Of a stretch of 43,771 nt of DNA, positions 26,029 to 35,378 are shown piece by piece. Source of the DNA: Chryseobacterium sp. S0630 (GTDB lineage Bacteria; Bacteroidota; Bacteroidia; Flavobacteriales; Weeksellaceae). Below the pieces are notes generated by a model that was not told the DNA's origin, did not search any database, and was given only the letters and a program-made list of their open reading frames with translations. The position numbers and the translations under genes were made by a program. The stretch covers positions 1 to 43,771 of the forward strand of contig NZ_JAMZGF010000046.1 in assembly GCF_024158915.1 (NCBI RefSeq), given 5' to 3'. Numbering within the stretch: the stretch's first letter is position 1; every line of letters begins with the position of its first letter.

Positions 26029-29000
26029 CTTTATTCTTCTTTAAAACATCAACCATTTCTTTTGCTTTAGCCTTAGCTTCTGACCGCTCCAACTTAGTAC
26101 TCAAAAATCGTATTATCTTATTTTCAATATCTTTTTGAACCTGACCTTTACTCTCCCATGATACAATACTCAGCTCGCCGCTGATAAGATCAAACAATGT
26201 TTTGGTTGCATCGTCTGCAGTACCATCAAAAAGCGTTTTCATCGAGTTATAAACAGCCCGTTCCCGTTCTGTCACAAAACCTTTTTGCTCACCTTCTTTT
26301 TGCTCGTTGATAATTTCATCTTGAATTGTGGTGTAAGCCAGAAGTAATTGAGCTTCATCAATTCGCTGGGCTTCTTTTTGCTTCAACAGTTCATCTAGCC
26401 TTTGAGCCAATGGCTTGTAAAAATCAGGATTCTTATCTAATCCAACTTTAATAACGTGTTTCAAGTTATTTCGCATCTTTAATTCCTTGGTTGCCGGTGA
26501 TGCGTTCATGATTTCCTCCTTAAATTTATTTTTGTCTATGATCGAAATTGGTTCAGATAATAAACTATGAACTCCGTTTGATTTTAGATGTTCGTCAATC
26601 ATCATTTGGAGCATTTTACTTTCGTCCTTACTGATTTTCAATTCATCATCATCAGGAAACGTATTTTTAGCTCTTATTTTAATTTCATTAAATAACTTAA
26701 AGTCACTTTGATACTTCAAAGCTTTGGTATTTGGCAAGACAATATTGATTGATTTGTTAAAGTCTTTCAATAAAGATTTGAAATCGTCCCGTATATTGAT
26801 GGGCTCAATATAACGTACTGCTAAATCAATATAGTCTTCTCTTTCGTATTTTCTATCAATTTTCAATGGTTTAAAGAAATCAACTAATTTGGTATGATTC
26901 ATTTCTAACTTTGGAAATTCTTCATTGATATTCTTCAAAATATCATCAGGTCTTATGTCACCAGAAAAGATTTCTAACGCTTGAATTAAATATGCCGTGA
27001 TTCCGTTATAATCTACAATAAAACCTGCATTTTTCCCCTTTCTGGAACGGTTTACTCTGGCAATGGCTTGAAGAAGGTTGTGTTCCTTCAAAGGTTTATC
27101 CAAATACAAACAGGATGCAATAGGAGCATCCCAACCTGTCAGCAACATATCTGAAACGATCATAATCGCTGTATTATCAAATTTTTTATTGCCAGATTTT
27201 TCGGTTTCTTCTTCGTTTCCAAAAGGGAGTTTAAAATCCTCCGTAGCATTTTTGATGTTTTCGGGCGGTACAACGTATATTGGTTTTTTATGAGCAGGAT
27301 TATTCCTGTTCCATTCTAAGGTTTCATAGTAATCTTTAGCAATGGCATCCGTTTTTGGTGAACTCATACTGACTACTACTTTGGACTCAAAACTATGATA
27401 GCCTTCTTCTTTGAGTCTGTGTAAGGTTTGCTGGTATTTAATGGCTGATTCTCTTCCGCTACATACTAACATGGCTTTATGACCGTCTGGAAAAATTTTA
27501 TCCCTGAAATGGTCAATTAAATGTCTGGAAATATCATCAATCCGTTCTGCTGATAATTGGTATTTTTTAAGAGCTTCTCGTTTTAGTTTATCCTTTTTTT
27601 CTTCAGATGCATCAGCAAATTTTGCCTCAAATTCTTCATCAATAGCTTCTTTTTTAACATCCAACTTGCAGATTCCTTCATCATACAATAACTCAACAGT
27701 AGCTCCATCAGCAACAGATTCTGTAATGGTATAAACATCAATATATTCTCCTCCATAGAATTCTCCTAAAGTCGATTTGTCTTCTTTAGAGATTGGAGTT
27801 CCTGTAAAGGCTATAAACTTAGCGTTGGGCAATACCGTTCTCATGAAGGAAGCTAAAAAACCATAGTGACTACGGTGGGCTTCATCTACTAAAATATAAA
27901 GATTTTCTTTTCTGGAAAGCTCTTCTAATTCTATTTCAACACGGTCAATTTCTATCCATTTCCCCTTTTGCAGCTCTTTGGTGATCTTGACAAGCGTTTT
28001 GTCTTTTATATGTTTTTCAATGATCAAATTACCCCGCTCTTCTAGCTCGGTTTGGTCGGTAGAGTCTGTTGCTTCTTTATCCGTTTCCTGAAATTTTTGT
28101 ATTGTGGTTGTAATTATTCCTCCGTAATCATTACGCAGTAACTTATCTAAATGCACTACCGAGGAAGCTTGATTTACATTCTTGAATCCTACGTTTTGCA
28201 ATGTCTTAGTGATTTGTAGATCCAAATCCTTTCTATCAGTCATTATCATCACCGTTGGATTATCAAAGCCATATTCCGGGGCCTGTAATTTTCGGGCAAC
28301 ATAAGCCATCGTTAAAGATTTACCAGAACCTTGCGTGTGCCAAACGACACCACCTTCTCCAGCTTGCAGGCGTTCTATTGTTTTATTAGTGGCTCTTATT
28401 TGTTGGTATCGTGGTAGTTTTTTTATGGTAATCCCATTCTCCAATTCAAATAAAACAAAATGACGGATAATCTCCAACACGCGTTCTTTCTTGAAAAGGG
28501 CGATGAGCAGTTTATCTTGTTCTGTTTTGGCAAGAGCCAAAATATCAGCATCCTCTTTATTGGTCTTAAAAACAGAATAAAACTGTTGCGGCGAATTGAT
28601 CGCTCCATATCTCCCTCCAACTTTCCAAATCCCTGCACATATCTGGTTGAAATGAAACAGCTTCTCTGAGTTTTCCTGGTAATATTTTAAATCTCCGTAA
28701 GCAGAGTCCCAAGCAGTTGAAGATCTTGGAGATTTACATTCTATGATCCCAATAGGCAAACCATTGATGTAAATAACCAAATCCGGAATAGAGTGCCGAA
28801 ACCTTCCGTGGTATTTCATTTGACTCACCACCAAAAAGTCATTGTTCTCTATATTTTCATAATCGATGAAATGTACTGCATGAAATCCTTCTACGCCATC
28901 AATAATTTGTTTGACGGTATAAGTTCCGCCTCTAATCAGTTCCCAGACCTTCTGGTTAATCTCCATTAATGAAGTTCCCGTAACCGTTGTAATGAGCGTA

Positions 29001-29197
29001 TAGGCTTTATTAAGATTATTATCATTTATCCAGGGATTGATGCGTTTAATAGCGTCTAATAATCTTTTTTTTAGAATTACCTCGGTGATATCATTGCGTT
29101 CCTGATGCTGTTCTCCATCAAAATAATGGTAGCCCATTTCTTGCAACAATGCTATGGCTGGCAACTCGCTGTAAATATACTCCGGTCTGTTAATCAT
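26021..29197 (-). CDS. hsdR: Type I restriction enzyme R subunit
   Basis: The 1058-residue protein cuts unmodified DNA after ATP-driven translocation, as part of an R2M2S complex. The N-terminal nuclease shows D139, then E153-C-K155 in GIIECK, and a following DLKYYQ that fits the type I QxxxY element. The motor has Walker A HTQGSGKS at 287-294, DEAH at 438-441 and FTGTPIS at 464-470, then YDDKP-like and SRxxxxK helicase motifs in VSDMLLTGWDAPIASCLYLDKP and AIARVNRSRKGKNAG. All key residues appear intact and the length matches active HsdR proteins. The gene lies 55 bp downstream of hsdS and overlaps the peptidase gene. Confidence 0.96.
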   Translation of the reverse strand: MINRPEYIYSELPAIALLQEMGYHYFDGEQHQERNDITEVILKKRLLDAIKRINPWINDNNLNKAYTLITTVTGTSLMEINQKVWELIRGGTYTVKQIIDGVEGFHAVHFIDYENIENNDFLVVSQMKYHGRFRHSIPDLVIYINGLPIGIIECKSPRSSTAWDSAYGDLKYYQENSEKLFHFNQICAGIWKVGGRYGAINSPQQFYSVFKTNKEDADILALAKTEQDKLLIALFKKERVLEIIRHFVLFELENGITIKKLPRYQQIRATNKTIERLQAGEGGVVWHTQGSGKSLTMAYVARKLQAPEYGFDNPTVMIMTDRKDLDLQITKTLQNVGFKNVNQASSVVHLDKLLRNDYGGIITTTIQKFQETDKEATDSTDQTELEERGNLIIEKHIKDKTLVKITKELQKGKWIEIDRVEIELEELSRKENLYILVDEAHRSHYGFLASFMRTVLPNAKFIAFTGTPISKEDKSTLGEFYGGEYIDVYTITESVADGATVELLYDEGICKLDVKKEAIDEEFEAKFADASEEKKDKLKREALKKYQLSAERIDDISRHLIDHFRDKIFPDGHKAMLVCSGRESAIKYQQTLHRLKEEGYHSFESKVVVSMSSPKTDAIAKDYYETLEWNRNNPAHKKPIYVVPPENIKNATEDFKLPFGNEEETEKSGNKKFDNTAIMIVSDMLLTGWDAPIASCLYLDKPLKEHNLLQAIARVNRSRKGKNAGFIVDYNGITAYLIQALEIFSGDIRPDDILKNINEEFPKLEMNHTKLVDFFKPLKIDRKYEREDYIDLAVRYIEPINIRDDFKSLLKDFNKSINIVLPNTKALKYQSDFKLFNEIKIRAKNTFPDDDELKISKDESKMLQMMIDEHLKSNGVHSLLSEPISIIDKNKFKEEIMNASPATKELKMRNNLKHVIKVGLDKNPDFYKPLAQRLDELLKQKEAQRIDEAQLLLAYTTIQDEIINEQKEGEQKGFVTERERAVYNSMKTLFDGTADDATKTLFDLISGELSIVSWESKGQVQKDIENKIIRFLSTKLERSEAKAKAKEMVDVLKKNKDV

Positions 29198-29252
29198 AAA
29201 TCTTTTATTATTTACATTCTACAATTTTCCTGAAACTAAAAAAGGTCTAATG

Positions 29253-30554
29253 CTAAACTTTTACTCTAATTTTACCTGTTAACAACTGTTGCATCAAGCC
29301 TTGTTTGAGTTCTTGGTAGTGGGTTTTCTTTTCGGATAATATTTCTAGTTTATCATCTACAGAACCTAATATTCTTGAAATTTTAATTTGTTCGCTTATG
29401 CTACTTGGAAAAGGTATTCTAAACTTTCTAAGACTTCCTACTAATACATTTGGTTGACTTGTTGTTGCATTAAATCTTTTAATTTCATTTTTGCACATCG
29501 GGCTAATTAAATATTGCATCAAAAAATAAGAGTCTAAATTATCATTGGGAGTTATCTTAGCAATGTTCTGGTTAATGTGATATTTATCATTTTCTTCAAT
29601 GACAATTGCATTTCCAATTGTTCCAACGCAAGGAAAAACCACATTGCCTTTGAATAATCTCGACCTAATAAGCTTTTGAGATAATTCTTCAGAAATCTTA
29701 ATCACATTGTGAAGTAGTAGCTTGTTTTTTCCAATATTATAACCTCTCAAAGCAGTTATTTCACCATCAATCGATTCTTCCCAATACTCAGAATATTCAT
29801 ACCCTGCTAATCTTGTGGTTGAACTAATTTCATCAAGTTCGACCACCTCCCAACTCTCAGGAATCATCCCTAAAGTAGAATCCTTAAACTCAGTGTGCCC
29901 AATGCCTTTGGTTAACAAACGTTGCATTAAGCCTTTTTTGAGTTCTTGGGTTTGGATAATTTGTTGGTCTATGACCTCAATTTTTTCATCTACGGTGCTT
30001 AATATTTCGGCTATTTTTTGTTGTTCTTGGACGGAATTTGGTACATATAAACAGATTTGTTTTAATTCATTTAAACCAATTCTTGCTCTAGTTGTACCTG
30101 TGCTTTTGGACTCAGCTTCGTCTCTGAAATATTTTGAATTTAAGGATTGAAAAACAAACTCATTGTCAAATTTATGAGTATCGACTGAAAGACGAATTCC
30201 ATCAGAACACATCAAATATCTTTCATCTGTCGAAGGAACTTTACAGCACCTTGCAACTGGTGCCATTTTAGCAAGAATTATTTCGCCCGGATATATATTA
30301 CATGAAATAAGCTCGTCTGCTTTTTGTTCTGACGTATAAACTATACCCTTATCAATGAATTTTCCTTCTCCAATATTTTGAAGTTGTAAAATTTTAATAC
30401 CAGATTCTGTGTAATGTTCTGATTTTAAATCAGACCCAAATGGACCTCCAGTAAATCCATATCGATCCTTTTTATTTCTTAATTCATATAAAGGAATCCT
30501 ACTCCAAGTATCTGGAATATCCTTTTGAAATGAAATTTTATTAAATTTAATCAT
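29253..30554 (-). CDS. hsdS: Type I restriction-modification specificity subunit S
   Basis: The 433-residue protein selects the bipartite target of the RM enzyme. Two target-recognition domains (about 1-175 and 220-385) are each followed by a helical spacer: QQKIAEILSTVDEKIEVIDQ with QELKKGLMQRLLT, and KISRILGSVDDKLEILSEK with QELKQGLMQQLLTG. The second recognition domain opens with GMIPESWEVVELDEI, as usual. Its start overlaps the hsdM stop in ATGA. The specificity cannot be read from sequence. The spacer repeats could recombine with another hsdS, but none is in the window. Confidence 0.95.
   Translation of the reverse strand: MIKFNKISFQKDIPDTWSRIPLYELRNKKDRYGFTGGPFGSDLKSEHYTESGIKILQLQNIGEGKFIDKGIVYTSEQKADELISCNIYPGEIILAKMAPVARCCKVPSTDERYLMCSDGIRLSVDTHKFDNEFVFQSLNSKYFRDEAESKSTGTTRARIGLNELKQICLYVPNSVQEQQKIAEILSTVDEKIEVIDQQIIQTQELKKGLMQRLLTKGIGHTEFKDSTLGMIPESWEVVELDEISSTTRLAGYEYSEYWEESIDGEITALRGYNIGKNKLLLHNVIKISEELSQKLIRSRLFKGNVVFPCVGTIGNAIVIEENDKYHINQNIAKITPNDNLDSYFLMQYLISPMCKNEIKRFNATTSQPNVLVGSLRKFRIPFPSSISEQIKISRILGSVDDKLEILSEKKTHYQELKQGLMQQLLTGKIRVKV
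29278..29316. repeat. Direct repeat in hsdS, copy 1 (3' spacer)
   Basis: This 39-bp segment matches 29911-29949 at 35 of 39 positions without gaps. It encodes the QELK(K/Q)GLMQ(R/Q)LL spacer. It is an internal duplication common in hsdS genes. Confidence 0.85.
29911..29949. repeat. Direct repeat in hsdS, copy 2 (central spacer)
   Basis: This is the partner of 29278-29316 (35 of 39 identical), 633 bp apart, placed between the two target-recognition domains. Recombination across it would drop one domain. Confidence 0.85.
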
Positions 30555-32113
30555 ACTCCCAACTCTTTTAAAAATCCAGCCAATCTTTTATCAATTTCCT
30601 TTTCACGTTGTTCCAATTCATCCAGCTTGATATGTACCGCTTTAATATCCACTTCAATTTCTGCTTCTGAGGTGTCAATAAAGCGAGAAATGTTCAGATT
30701 ATAATCATTTTCAGCTAATTCTGAAATAGTTATAATACGCATGTATTTTTCTACATCAGTTGCGCCATCGTATGCATTTACTATTTTAGTAATATGTTCT
30801 GGTAATAATTCGTTTTGGTTTTTACCTTCTTTATAATCACTGCTGGCATCAATAATGGTTATTTTTCCTTTTTGCGCTTCGGTTTTATTTTTATTAATAA
30901 TCCAGATAGAAGCTGGTATTCCTGTGTTGTAGAACAATGCGCTTGGTAACCCTACAATTCCTTCTACCAAATCGGCTTCAAGTAATGCTTTACGAATAGT
31001 TCCTTCGGTTCCGCTTCTAAACAAAGTACCGTGTGGTAAAACAACACCCGCTTTTCCGTCTTGTTTTAAAACCGCTATCATGTGTTGTAAAAAAGCTAAA
31101 TCAGCATAACCTCTTGGTGGTATTCCAAATTGGAAACGTCCGTATGGGTCTGTTACTACTTTGGCATAATTTGGGGTTACTTTTTTCTCTTTACCATTCT
31201 TATCCAATTTTACCTCAATCGAGTTTTCAGCCGGAGTCCACCACCCATCCATCGAGAACGGAGGATTCGCAATCACGCGGTCAAATAAATCCAACTCATT
31301 ATTTTCATTCTTGTGCTGCGGGGTGATTAAGGTATCTCCTTTTCGAATATCAGTATCCATAAAATTATGAAGCAGCATATTCAATTTACCAATAGCCCAT
31401 GTACCCAAATTTTTCTCTTGCCCATACAAAGATACGTTGATATTGTTCAATATTTTTCCATTGGGTTGTTCGGCAATATAACGGGCTGATTCAATCAACA
31501 TACCCCCTGAGCCACAAGTAGGGTCGTAAATTTTTTGTTTGGGTTCCGGTTTTATAAGTTGTACAATCAATTGCACCACACCACGGGGTGTATAGAATTC
31601 CCCTCCCTTTTTACCTGCATCATCAGCAAACATTTTAATCAAATACTCATAAGCATCGCCTAATAAATCATTTGATTCCAGGTTAGAATTTCTAAGCGAA
31701 TACTGATTAAAGTGCCTTAAAAGACGTTGTAATAATTCGTCAGATAACTTTTCTTTATCACCAAATTTGGTGGCAGTCATTACACCTTCCAGAGAAGTAT
31801 TTTCACGCTCAATCCCTGCAAAAGCTTTATCTAAAGCAATACCAATATTCTCTGTTTCTTTTTTGATGGTTTCCCAACGAGATTCGATTGGTATTTGGAA
31901 ATACGTTCCATCTTCTGCGTCCTCACGAGAAGCACCGTCACGAGTCATAATGTTTTCAACCTCTTCTTCAAATACATCATTGGAACGTTTTAAGAATAAT
32001 AACCCAAAAATGTAATTTTTAAAATCTGAAGAGTCAATGCTTCCTCTCAATATATTTGCGGAATCCCAAAGCCAGCTTTCTAAAGTGCTTAAAGATAATT
32101 TATTATCAGTCAT
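30551..32113 (-). CDS. hsdM: Type I DNA methyltransferase subunit M (N6-adenine)
   Basis: I use ATG 32113 (MTDNKLSLSTLESWLWDSAN, 520 residues); an in-frame start at 32155 would add 14 residues unlike the family. The N-terminal helical domain is followed by the methyltransferase domain with the S-adenosylmethionine motif DPTCGSGG at 197-204 and the catalytic NPPF at 283-286, which place it among N6-adenine methylases. With HsdS it methylates the host target. It is the first gene of the operon hsdM-hsdS-hsdR-peptidase. Confidence 0.96.
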   Translation of the reverse strand: MTDNKLSLSTLESWLWDSANILRGSIDSSDFKNYIFGLLFLKRSNDVFEEEVENIMTRDGASREDAEDGTYFQIPIESRWETIKKETENIGIALDKAFAGIERENTSLEGVMTATKFGDKEKLSDELLQRLLRHFNQYSLRNSNLESNDLLGDAYEYLIKMFADDAGKKGGEFYTPRGVVQLIVQLIKPEPKQKIYDPTCGSGGMLIESARYIAEQPNGKILNNINVSLYGQEKNLGTWAIGKLNMLLHNFMDTDIRKGDTLITPQHKNENNELDLFDRVIANPPFSMDGWWTPAENSIEVKLDKNGKEKKVTPNYAKVVTDPYGRFQFGIPPRGYADLAFLQHMIAVLKQDGKAGVVLPHGTLFRSGTEGTIRKALLEADLVEGIVGLPSALFYNTGIPASIWIINKNKTEAQKGKITIIDASSDYKEGKNQNELLPEHITKIVNAYDGATDVEKYMRIITISELAENDYNLNISRFIDTSEAEIEVDIKAVHIKLDELEQREKEIDKRLAGFLKELGV

Positions 32114-32141
32114 TACGGTATTTATCCTTTTATTTGAAGTG

Positions 32142-32200
32142 TAAATATAGCACAAAACAGAGGATCTTGGAAGGTTTTTATAAATTCTAAAGCAAAAATA
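32142..32200 (-). promoter_or_regulatory. Candidate -7 boxes upstream of hsdM
   Basis: On the minus strand TATTTTTG (32193-32200) fits TAnnTTTG and TATATTTA (32142-32149) fits with one mismatch at the end, at about 80 and 28 bp before the hsdM start. Which one is used cannot be told. Confidence 0.35.
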
Positions 32201-32485
32201 AATCCATTATAAAAAAGTCATTTTAAAGAACTAAAGCCTTGAAAATTGACATCATAAACCAAAAACAGCATTAACCATATGACTTTAACAATATAATTTA
32301 AAACTATTTAGCGTTTCCACATTAATTTCAATCATAAACAACTTGTGATAACCATAGTTACCGCTTCCTTTTTTATGGAAAAAGTACTCAGCCTGGCATC
32401 TTGCGAAAACTGAATATTATTGCCGATCAGAGAGTCTGCAATAAAAAACTCTCTTACATACAGATATTCTAAAGTTCTTTAAAAT

Positions 32486-32513
32486 AAAAAACCGACAGGT
32501 AAAGGACCTGTCG
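32486..32513 (-). terminator. Intrinsic terminator of the GEVED/T9SS gene
   Basis: CGACAGGT (32493-32500) and ACCTGTCG (32506-32513) form a perfect 8-bp stem with a five-base loop. On the minus strand a T-rich tract (GTTTTTTATTTT) follows. It lies about 47 bp after the stop codon. Confidence 0.88.
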
Positions 32514-32559
32514 ATAAAAAAACAAAAATTGATATGGATATGATTTAGATATGATGTGT

Positions 32560-33870
32560 CTATTTTTTAATGATCTTTTCTGTGACTGTTTTCTGATTTT
32601 TGGTCTGAATTTTAATCAAATAAGTTCCTGGAACAAAACTGTCCATAGAAACCGTCATAGAATTCCCTTCCAGCATCTTTTGTCCGGATATGTTATAAAT
32701 TTCATATTTCTCCAATCCTTCTTTCATCTTGATTGTCACTGAACCTGATGTAGGATTCGGATATATTTTCACCTGGGCTGATGCCTCTTTGGAAACTTCA
32801 ATGGTTGAAAGACTCTCAGGCTGAATATTTAAAGTATAATCCTCTGCCTGGCCGATAAACCAACCTGCAGGACAGGGAAGATTCTTCAAAGATCCCATCC
32901 ATGAACTGGATTCATATGCTTTTACCAGTCTGAAACGGGTTTCTCCCAGCTGCGCTCCTGCCGGAATAGTAATATTGCCCGCTGTAACCCCAGATTCATG
33001 ACCGGAAACCGGATTGGAATTATCCAGATAGCCCAGATTAAATTGCTCATCAGCATCAAACTGATTATTATGGTTAAAATCAATATAAGCATAGGCAGAT
33101 ACGGTAGTCTGTCCGTGTGTACCTCCTGTAACACTTATAGGATAGCTATTTCCACGGTTTACATTGAAAACGGTTGCTGTAAAGTTTTCAAGAACATCAG
33201 AATTCCCGTCAAGTGCACTGTTTCTAACAACTCCGGCAAATTCTACGGTACTGATCTCACTCACGGTCAAGCTTGTAATATTTTCAGTGCCACAGTAAGG
33301 AGCCGGGAAACTCGCTGTATTTCCTATGATATTAACCGTATAATCTTCCGTCTGCCCTGCTCTTAAACCGCTGTCACAAGCTGAACTGATAGAATTAGCA
33401 GCTGCAGGATTTGAATAGGCCTGAACATTGGTATTTTTAAGAACTCTCATTCTTGTACTTCCACTGGCTGCATTGGCAGGAATCATGATGGTATTGCTGA
33501 TGGTAAAAGCATTGGCTGGATTAGCCGCTTCAAGCCTTCCGATATAAAAACTTTCTCCGGCATCATCAAAATTACCATTCTGATTAAAGTCTATAAAAAC
33601 AACTACATCGCTTGGAAATGTACTGGACGGACCTTTCACGGATATCGGGTAAGAGCTTCCTGACTGCAAATCTGTGGAGATTGCCGTAAAGTTCTCATAA
33701 ATTTGTGCATTTGAGGACTGAACGGGTGATGAATTATTAATCGTTCCGAAAGTCACATTGCTGATCATATTGCTGTCAGCTCCATACTGAAAGGTTGGCA
33801 TACAATATTGCAGCTGCGCATTCATCAGCGAGGCAAGTACAATACCAGAAAGAGTAGTTATTTTTTTCAT
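32560..33870 (-). CDS. T9SS-secreted protein with two GEVED domains
   Basis: I use ATG 33870 (436 residues), which gives a signal peptide KKITTLSGIVLASLMNAQ; the frame is open 21 codons further. Two similar modules follow, each ending in the GEVED-type signature (GQTEDYTVNI near 180 and GQAEDYTLNI near 355) and each containing a calcium-loop-like DFNQNGNFD or DFNHNNQFD stretch. The last 75 residues are a type A T9SS sorting domain (YPNPTSGSVTI, YNISGQKM, GTYLIKIQT, EKIIKK). The protein should be exported through the outer membrane and probably anchored on or released from the surface. No enzyme domain is present; adhesion is a reasonable guess. Confidence 0.9.
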   Translation of the reverse strand: MKKITTLSGIVLASLMNAQLQYCMPTFQYGADSNMISNVTFGTINNSSPVQSSNAQIYENFTAISTDLQSGSSYPISVKGPSSTFPSDVVVFIDFNQNGNFDDAGESFYIGRLEAANPANAFTISNTIMIPANAASGSTRMRVLKNTNVQAYSNPAAANSISSACDSGLRAGQTEDYTVNIIGNTASFPAPYCGTENITSLTVSEISTVEFAGVVRNSALDGNSDVLENFTATVFNVNRGNSYPISVTGGTHGQTTVSAYAYIDFNHNNQFDADEQFNLGYLDNSNPVSGHESGVTAGNITIPAGAQLGETRFRLVKAYESSSWMGSLKNLPCPAGWFIGQAEDYTLNIQPESLSTIEVSKEASAQVKIYPNPTSGSVTIKMKEGLEKYEIYNISGQKMLEGNSMTVSMDSFVPGTYLIKIQTKNQKTVTEKIIKK

Positions 33871-33893
33871 TTTCTTTGTTAAATTTCTTGGGA

Positions 33894-33901
33894 CAAATTT
33901 A
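33894..33901 (-). promoter_or_regulatory. -7 box (TAAATTTG) of the GEVED/T9SS gene
   Basis: TAAATTTG on the minus strand fits TAnnTTTG and ends 23 bp before the ATG at 33870, which supports that start over the longer frame beginning at 33933. Confidence 0.5.
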
Positions 33902-34033
33902 TATTTATTTAGAATGAATAAAAATAACAACACAATGATATTTGTCAGTTTAATAAAAATAAAGCATTTATCTTTCGTCTGTATTCATTGAATATTCTGT
34001 ATGATCAATGGATAATCAATCTGTTACCAACGG

Positions 34034-34073
34034 AAAAGATCCTTCTCAAATTTAACTTTAAGAAAGATCTTTT
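34034..34073. terminator. Imperfect hairpin between the thiolase and GEVED genes
   Basis: AAAAGATCCTTCT (34034-34046) pairs with AGAAAGATCTTTT (34061-34073) at 12 of 13 positions. Only short T runs flank it, so it is a possible weak terminator for the minus-strand thiolase gene. Confidence 0.45.
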
Positions 34074-34110
34074 TATTAGAATAATTGAAATCTAAGGTAA
34101 TTTATCCCTT

Positions 34111-35286
34111 TTAGCCTATATTTTCGATAAGAACTGCGGAAGCACCTCCTCCTCCATTACAGATAGCAGCAATTCCATACTTGCCTTTTTCCTGGCGTAA
34201 AACATTCACCAAAGTAGTCATAATTCGTGCTCCTGAAGCTCCGATCGGATGCCCCAATGCCACTGCTCCTCCATAAACATTTACTTTATTCACATCGTAC
34301 CCAAGGATTTTCTGATTGGATAAAATAACAGAAGAGTACGCTTCATTAATCTCGAAAAAGTCGATATCAGACAGACTAAGACCGGTTTGTTTCAACAGTT
34401 TTTGAATAGCAATGGAAGGTGAAGTGGTAAACCATTCCGGTGCCTGAGCGGCATCTGCATAGGCTATTATTCTTGCCAGTGGTTTTAAATTATGCAGCTC
34501 TATAGCTTCAGAGGATGCTAATAATAAGGCTGCAGCCCCATCATTCAGATTGCTGGAATTGGCTGCTGTAAGTGTTCCGTCTGCTTCAAATGCTGGTTTC
34601 AACAGGGAAATTTTCTCTGGGATCAGTTTATCAATATCTTCGTCTTTATCAACAATTGTAGTTCCTTTTTTGCTTTCAATCGATATTGGGATCAATTCAT
34701 TTGCGAACTTGCCATTTTTAGCCGCTTCCTGAGCTCTATGATAGGAAAACAACGCATACTCATCAAGCTCCTGTCTGGTGAGTTCATATTTTTTAACGCC
34801 CAGTTCGGCTGCACTTCCCATGTGAAAATCATTGTAAACATCCCATAATCCATCTTTGATCAATCCATCAGTAAGAATGGTATCTCCCAGCTTTGTTCCT
34901 TGTCGGATTTTGACATAATGCGGAACATTGCTCATGCTTTCCATTCCTCCTGTCATAACAATATGATCTAATCCAAGCTGAATCTGCTGAGCCCCAATCA
35001 TTGCCGCTTTCATTCCGGATGCACAGACTTTATTGATGGTGGTGGCATCTTTATCAACAGGAATTTTAGCAAAAACAGAGGCCTGTCTTGCGGGTGACTG
35101 TCCCAGTCCGGCACTCAGTACGTTTCCCATATATACACTGTCTATGTATTCAGGAGCTAATCCAATGCCCTGATAAGCATTCTCAATGGCAAGAGCTCCC
35201 AATTGAGGCGCTGTAAATCCGGACAGACTTCCCATAAAACCTCCTACCGGAGTTCGTTTTGCTGCTACTATAAATACTTCTTTCAT
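34111..35286 (-). CDS. Acetyl-CoA C-acetyltransferase (thiolase)
   Basis: The 391-residue cytoplasmic enzyme joins or splits acetyl-CoA and acetoacetyl-CoA. The nucleophile is C88 in NKVCASGMKA; NEAYSS, GGAVALGHPIGASG (H346) and CNGGGGASA (C376) complete the thiolase active site. The length is that of biosynthetic or short-chain degradative thiolases (AtoB/PhaA type), and a longer-chain specificity cannot be ruled out. Two TetR-type palindromes lie 17 and 93 bp upstream of its start, so it is probably repressed in the absence of an acyl-CoA or similar ligand. No other fatty-acid gene is next to it. Confidence 0.93.
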   Translation of the reverse strand: MKEVFIVAAKRTPVGGFMGSLSGFTAPQLGALAIENAYQGIGLAPEYIDSVYMGNVLSAGLGQSPARQASVFAKIPVDKDATTINKVCASGMKAAMIGAQQIQLGLDHIVMTGGMESMSNVPHYVKIRQGTKLGDTILTDGLIKDGLWDVYNDFHMGSAAELGVKKYELTRQELDEYALFSYHRAQEAAKNGKFANELIPISIESKKGTTIVDKDEDIDKLIPEKISLLKPAFEADGTLTAANSSNLNDGAAALLLASSEAIELHNLKPLARIIAYADAAQAPEWFTTSPSIAIQKLLKQTGLSLSDIDFFEINEAYSSVILSNQKILGYDVNKVNVYGGAVALGHPIGASGARIMTTLVNVLRQEKGKYGIAAICNGGGGASAVLIENIG

Positions 35287-35302
35287 AGATTTTATTTTTT
35301 AC

Positions 35303-35322
35303 AATATACCGATCAGTATATT
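35303..35322. promoter_or_regulatory. TetR-type operator, proximal copy
   Basis: The 20-bp AATATACCGATCAGTATATT is a palindrome but for one base pair. It lies 17 bp upstream of the thiolase start and closely matches the second copy at 35379-35398. Confidence 0.7.
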
Positions 35323-35378
35323 TTTAATTAAAAAAAATCCTTTTTATGTTGACAAAGGAATCTCACAAAGATAATCAA

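Larger units (their letters stand above)
32114..32559. other. 446-bp intergenic region between hsdM and the GEVED gene
   Basis: It holds the hsdM promoter region on one side and a minus-strand terminator at 32486-32513 on the other. ATTTTAAAGAACT near 32220 recurs in inverted form (AGTTCTTTAAAAT) near 32473, about 250 bp away. No ORF, RNA gene or insertion sequence was recognised in the middle, which is AT-rich. Confidence 0.6.

Noticed and set aside
32220..32485. Inverted AT-rich words near 32220 and 32473 as ends of a small insertion element
   Set aside because: The match is only about 13 bp of low complexity and no target duplication was seen.
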